A stretch of 7,114 bases of DNA, from NCBI GenBank assembly GCA_017421905.1, contig JAFOHH010000243.1:1-7114 (forward strand). The letters run 5' to 3'. Below the pieces are notes generated by a model. The model was not told the origin of the DNA and searched no databases. It worked only from the letters and a program-made list of their open reading frames with translations. The position numbers and the translations under genes were made by a program. Below are positions 6,382-7,114 of this stretch, in pieces. Within the stretch, counting starts at the first letter, position 1; each line of letters starts with the position of its first letter. This DNA comes from Clostridia bacterium (GTDB taxonomy: Bacteria; Bacillota; Clostridia; Christensenellales; Borkfalkiaceae).

Positions 6382-7114
6382 TTTATACCATTTCAAAAGG
6401 CGACGTAACCGTTTCTGTCAATTCTCTCGGCGCAGAGCTGTACAACTTAAAAAAGGGCGAAACCGAATACCTTTGGCAGGGCAATCCCGCCTACTGGAAC
6501 GGCCGTGCCTATAATTTATTCCCCATCGTTGCCCGCCTTACGGAGGGCAAATACACCTGGCAGGGCAAAGAATACCAAATGGGCATTCACGGCTTTGTGC
6601 GCAAAACGGAGATGCAGGTTTCCTCCCAAACGAAAACCAGCATTACCTTTACTATGACCGATAGCGCGGAAACGAGAAGTTCCTACCCCTTTGCCTTCCG
6701 CTTTTCCGTACGCTTTACGATAACGAAAAAGGGCTTAAAGGTCAGCTATATTACTCAAAATACAGGCAGCGGCGTTCTCCCGTTTTCCACGGGCGGACAC
6801 CCCGGCTTTAACGTTCCCTTATCGCAAGGCGAGGCGTTCGAGGATTATAAAATCGTCTTTCCGCAAGGCGCAACGCCCATGCTGGTGGAAATGAGCGTGG
6901 ACTGCTTTGTCATGAACGGCAAAACGCCCCTTACCTTAAACGAAAATAACGCTCTTGCCCTCCGCCACCACTTGTTCGACCACGACGCGCTCGTATTGCA
7001 AAACGCAGGCAGAACGGTTACGCTTATCGGTAAAAAAGGCAGAGGCGTTACGGTAGAATACGCAGGGCTGAAATACCTTGGCATTTGGCACAAGCCCCAA
7101 ACGGACGCCCCCTA
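6378..7114 (+). CDS. Aldose 1-epimerase family protein (galactose mutarotase/LacX-like), 3' end missing
   Basis: Probably interconverts alpha and beta anomers of a hexose or phosphosugar in the cytosol; the exact sugar cannot be told from sequence. The window contains 245 codons plus two bases with no stop, so the gene continues beyond 7114; LacX-like proteins usually have about 290 residues. Family features are the N-terminal VSVNSLGAELYNLKKG, EYLWQGNPAYW (30-40), NLFPIVARL (46-54), GIHGF with the likely catalytic H71, GGHPGF with H141 (139-144), and the strand LGIWHKP (234-240). In this family the catalytic Glu usually lies in an EPW motif just after this point, so it would be immediately outside the window. 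The ATG overlaps the tsaD stop by four bases and has a good AAGGAG site, so it is expressed with tsaD. A sugar enzyme has no evident functional link to t6A synthesis. The family assignment is firm; the substrate is unknown. Confidence 0.88.
   Translation, partial: MIYTISKGDVTVSVNSLGAELYNLKKGETEYLWQGNPAYWNGRAYNLFPIVARLTEGKYTWQGKEYQMGIHGFVRKTEMQVSSQTKTSITFTMTDSAETRSSYPFAFRFSVRFTITKKGLKVSYITQNTGSGVLPFSTGGHPGFNVPLSQGEAFEDYKIVFPQGATPMLVEMSVDCFVMNGKTPLTLNENNALALRHHLFDHDALVLQNAGRTVTLIGKKGRGVTVEYAGLKYLGIWHKPQTDAP

Noticed and set aside
1..7114. Search for CRISPR repeats, tRNA/rRNA genes, insertion sequences, attachment sites or toxin-antitoxin pairs
   Set aside because: No spaced direct repeats, tRNA-like cloverleaf, terminal inverted repeats or transposase-like proteins were seen; the window is densely filled by housekeeping genes of uniform codon use.

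Overview
This is an ordinary housekeeping stretch of a bacterial chromosome, most likely from a Bacillota (Clostridia-type) organism of moderate GC content. The evidence is a SecA with the MKTGEGKT Walker A form and an all-cysteine zinc-binding tail (CxCx8CC), the secA-prfB gene pair typical of Gram-positive genomes, strong GGAGG-type ribosome binding sites on four of five genes, and sigma-A-like promoters. I cannot place it more precisely from sequence alone.

Layout: metK (S-adenosylmethionine synthetase) lies on the minus strand at 21-1187. A 256-bp divergent intergenic region (1188-1443) follows. It holds a perfect-consensus metK promoter, a good secA promoter and several small hairpins. 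On the plus strand come secA (1444-4149), prfB (4200-5297), tsaD (5341-6381) and a galactose-mutarotase/LacX-like aldose 1-epimerase gene that starts at 6378 and runs off the window end. The epimerase overlaps tsaD by four bases (ATGA). A terminator-like hairpin sits in the 43-bp gap between prfB and tsaD, so tsaD is probably expressed by partial readthrough from the secA-prfB transcript. No separate tsaD promoter was found.

Functionally the window covers methyl-donor synthesis (MetK), post-translational protein export (SecA), translation termination at UGA/UAA (RF2) and tRNA t6A modification (TsaD), plus a sugar mutarotase-like protein that appears to be along for the ride. The genes share growth-linked roles but do not form one pathway.

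I found no evidence of a new system, mobile element, CRISPR array or RNA gene. The points worth a second look are at the level of regulation and gene architecture: tsaD has no Shine-Dalgarno at normal distance, and a hairpin lies between its start and the only upstream candidate; prfB lacks the autoregulatory UGA frameshift; metK has a leader too short for a SAM riboswitch; SecA carries two insertions relative to the short Bacillus form; and a hairpin in the divergent region folds better on the minus strand.
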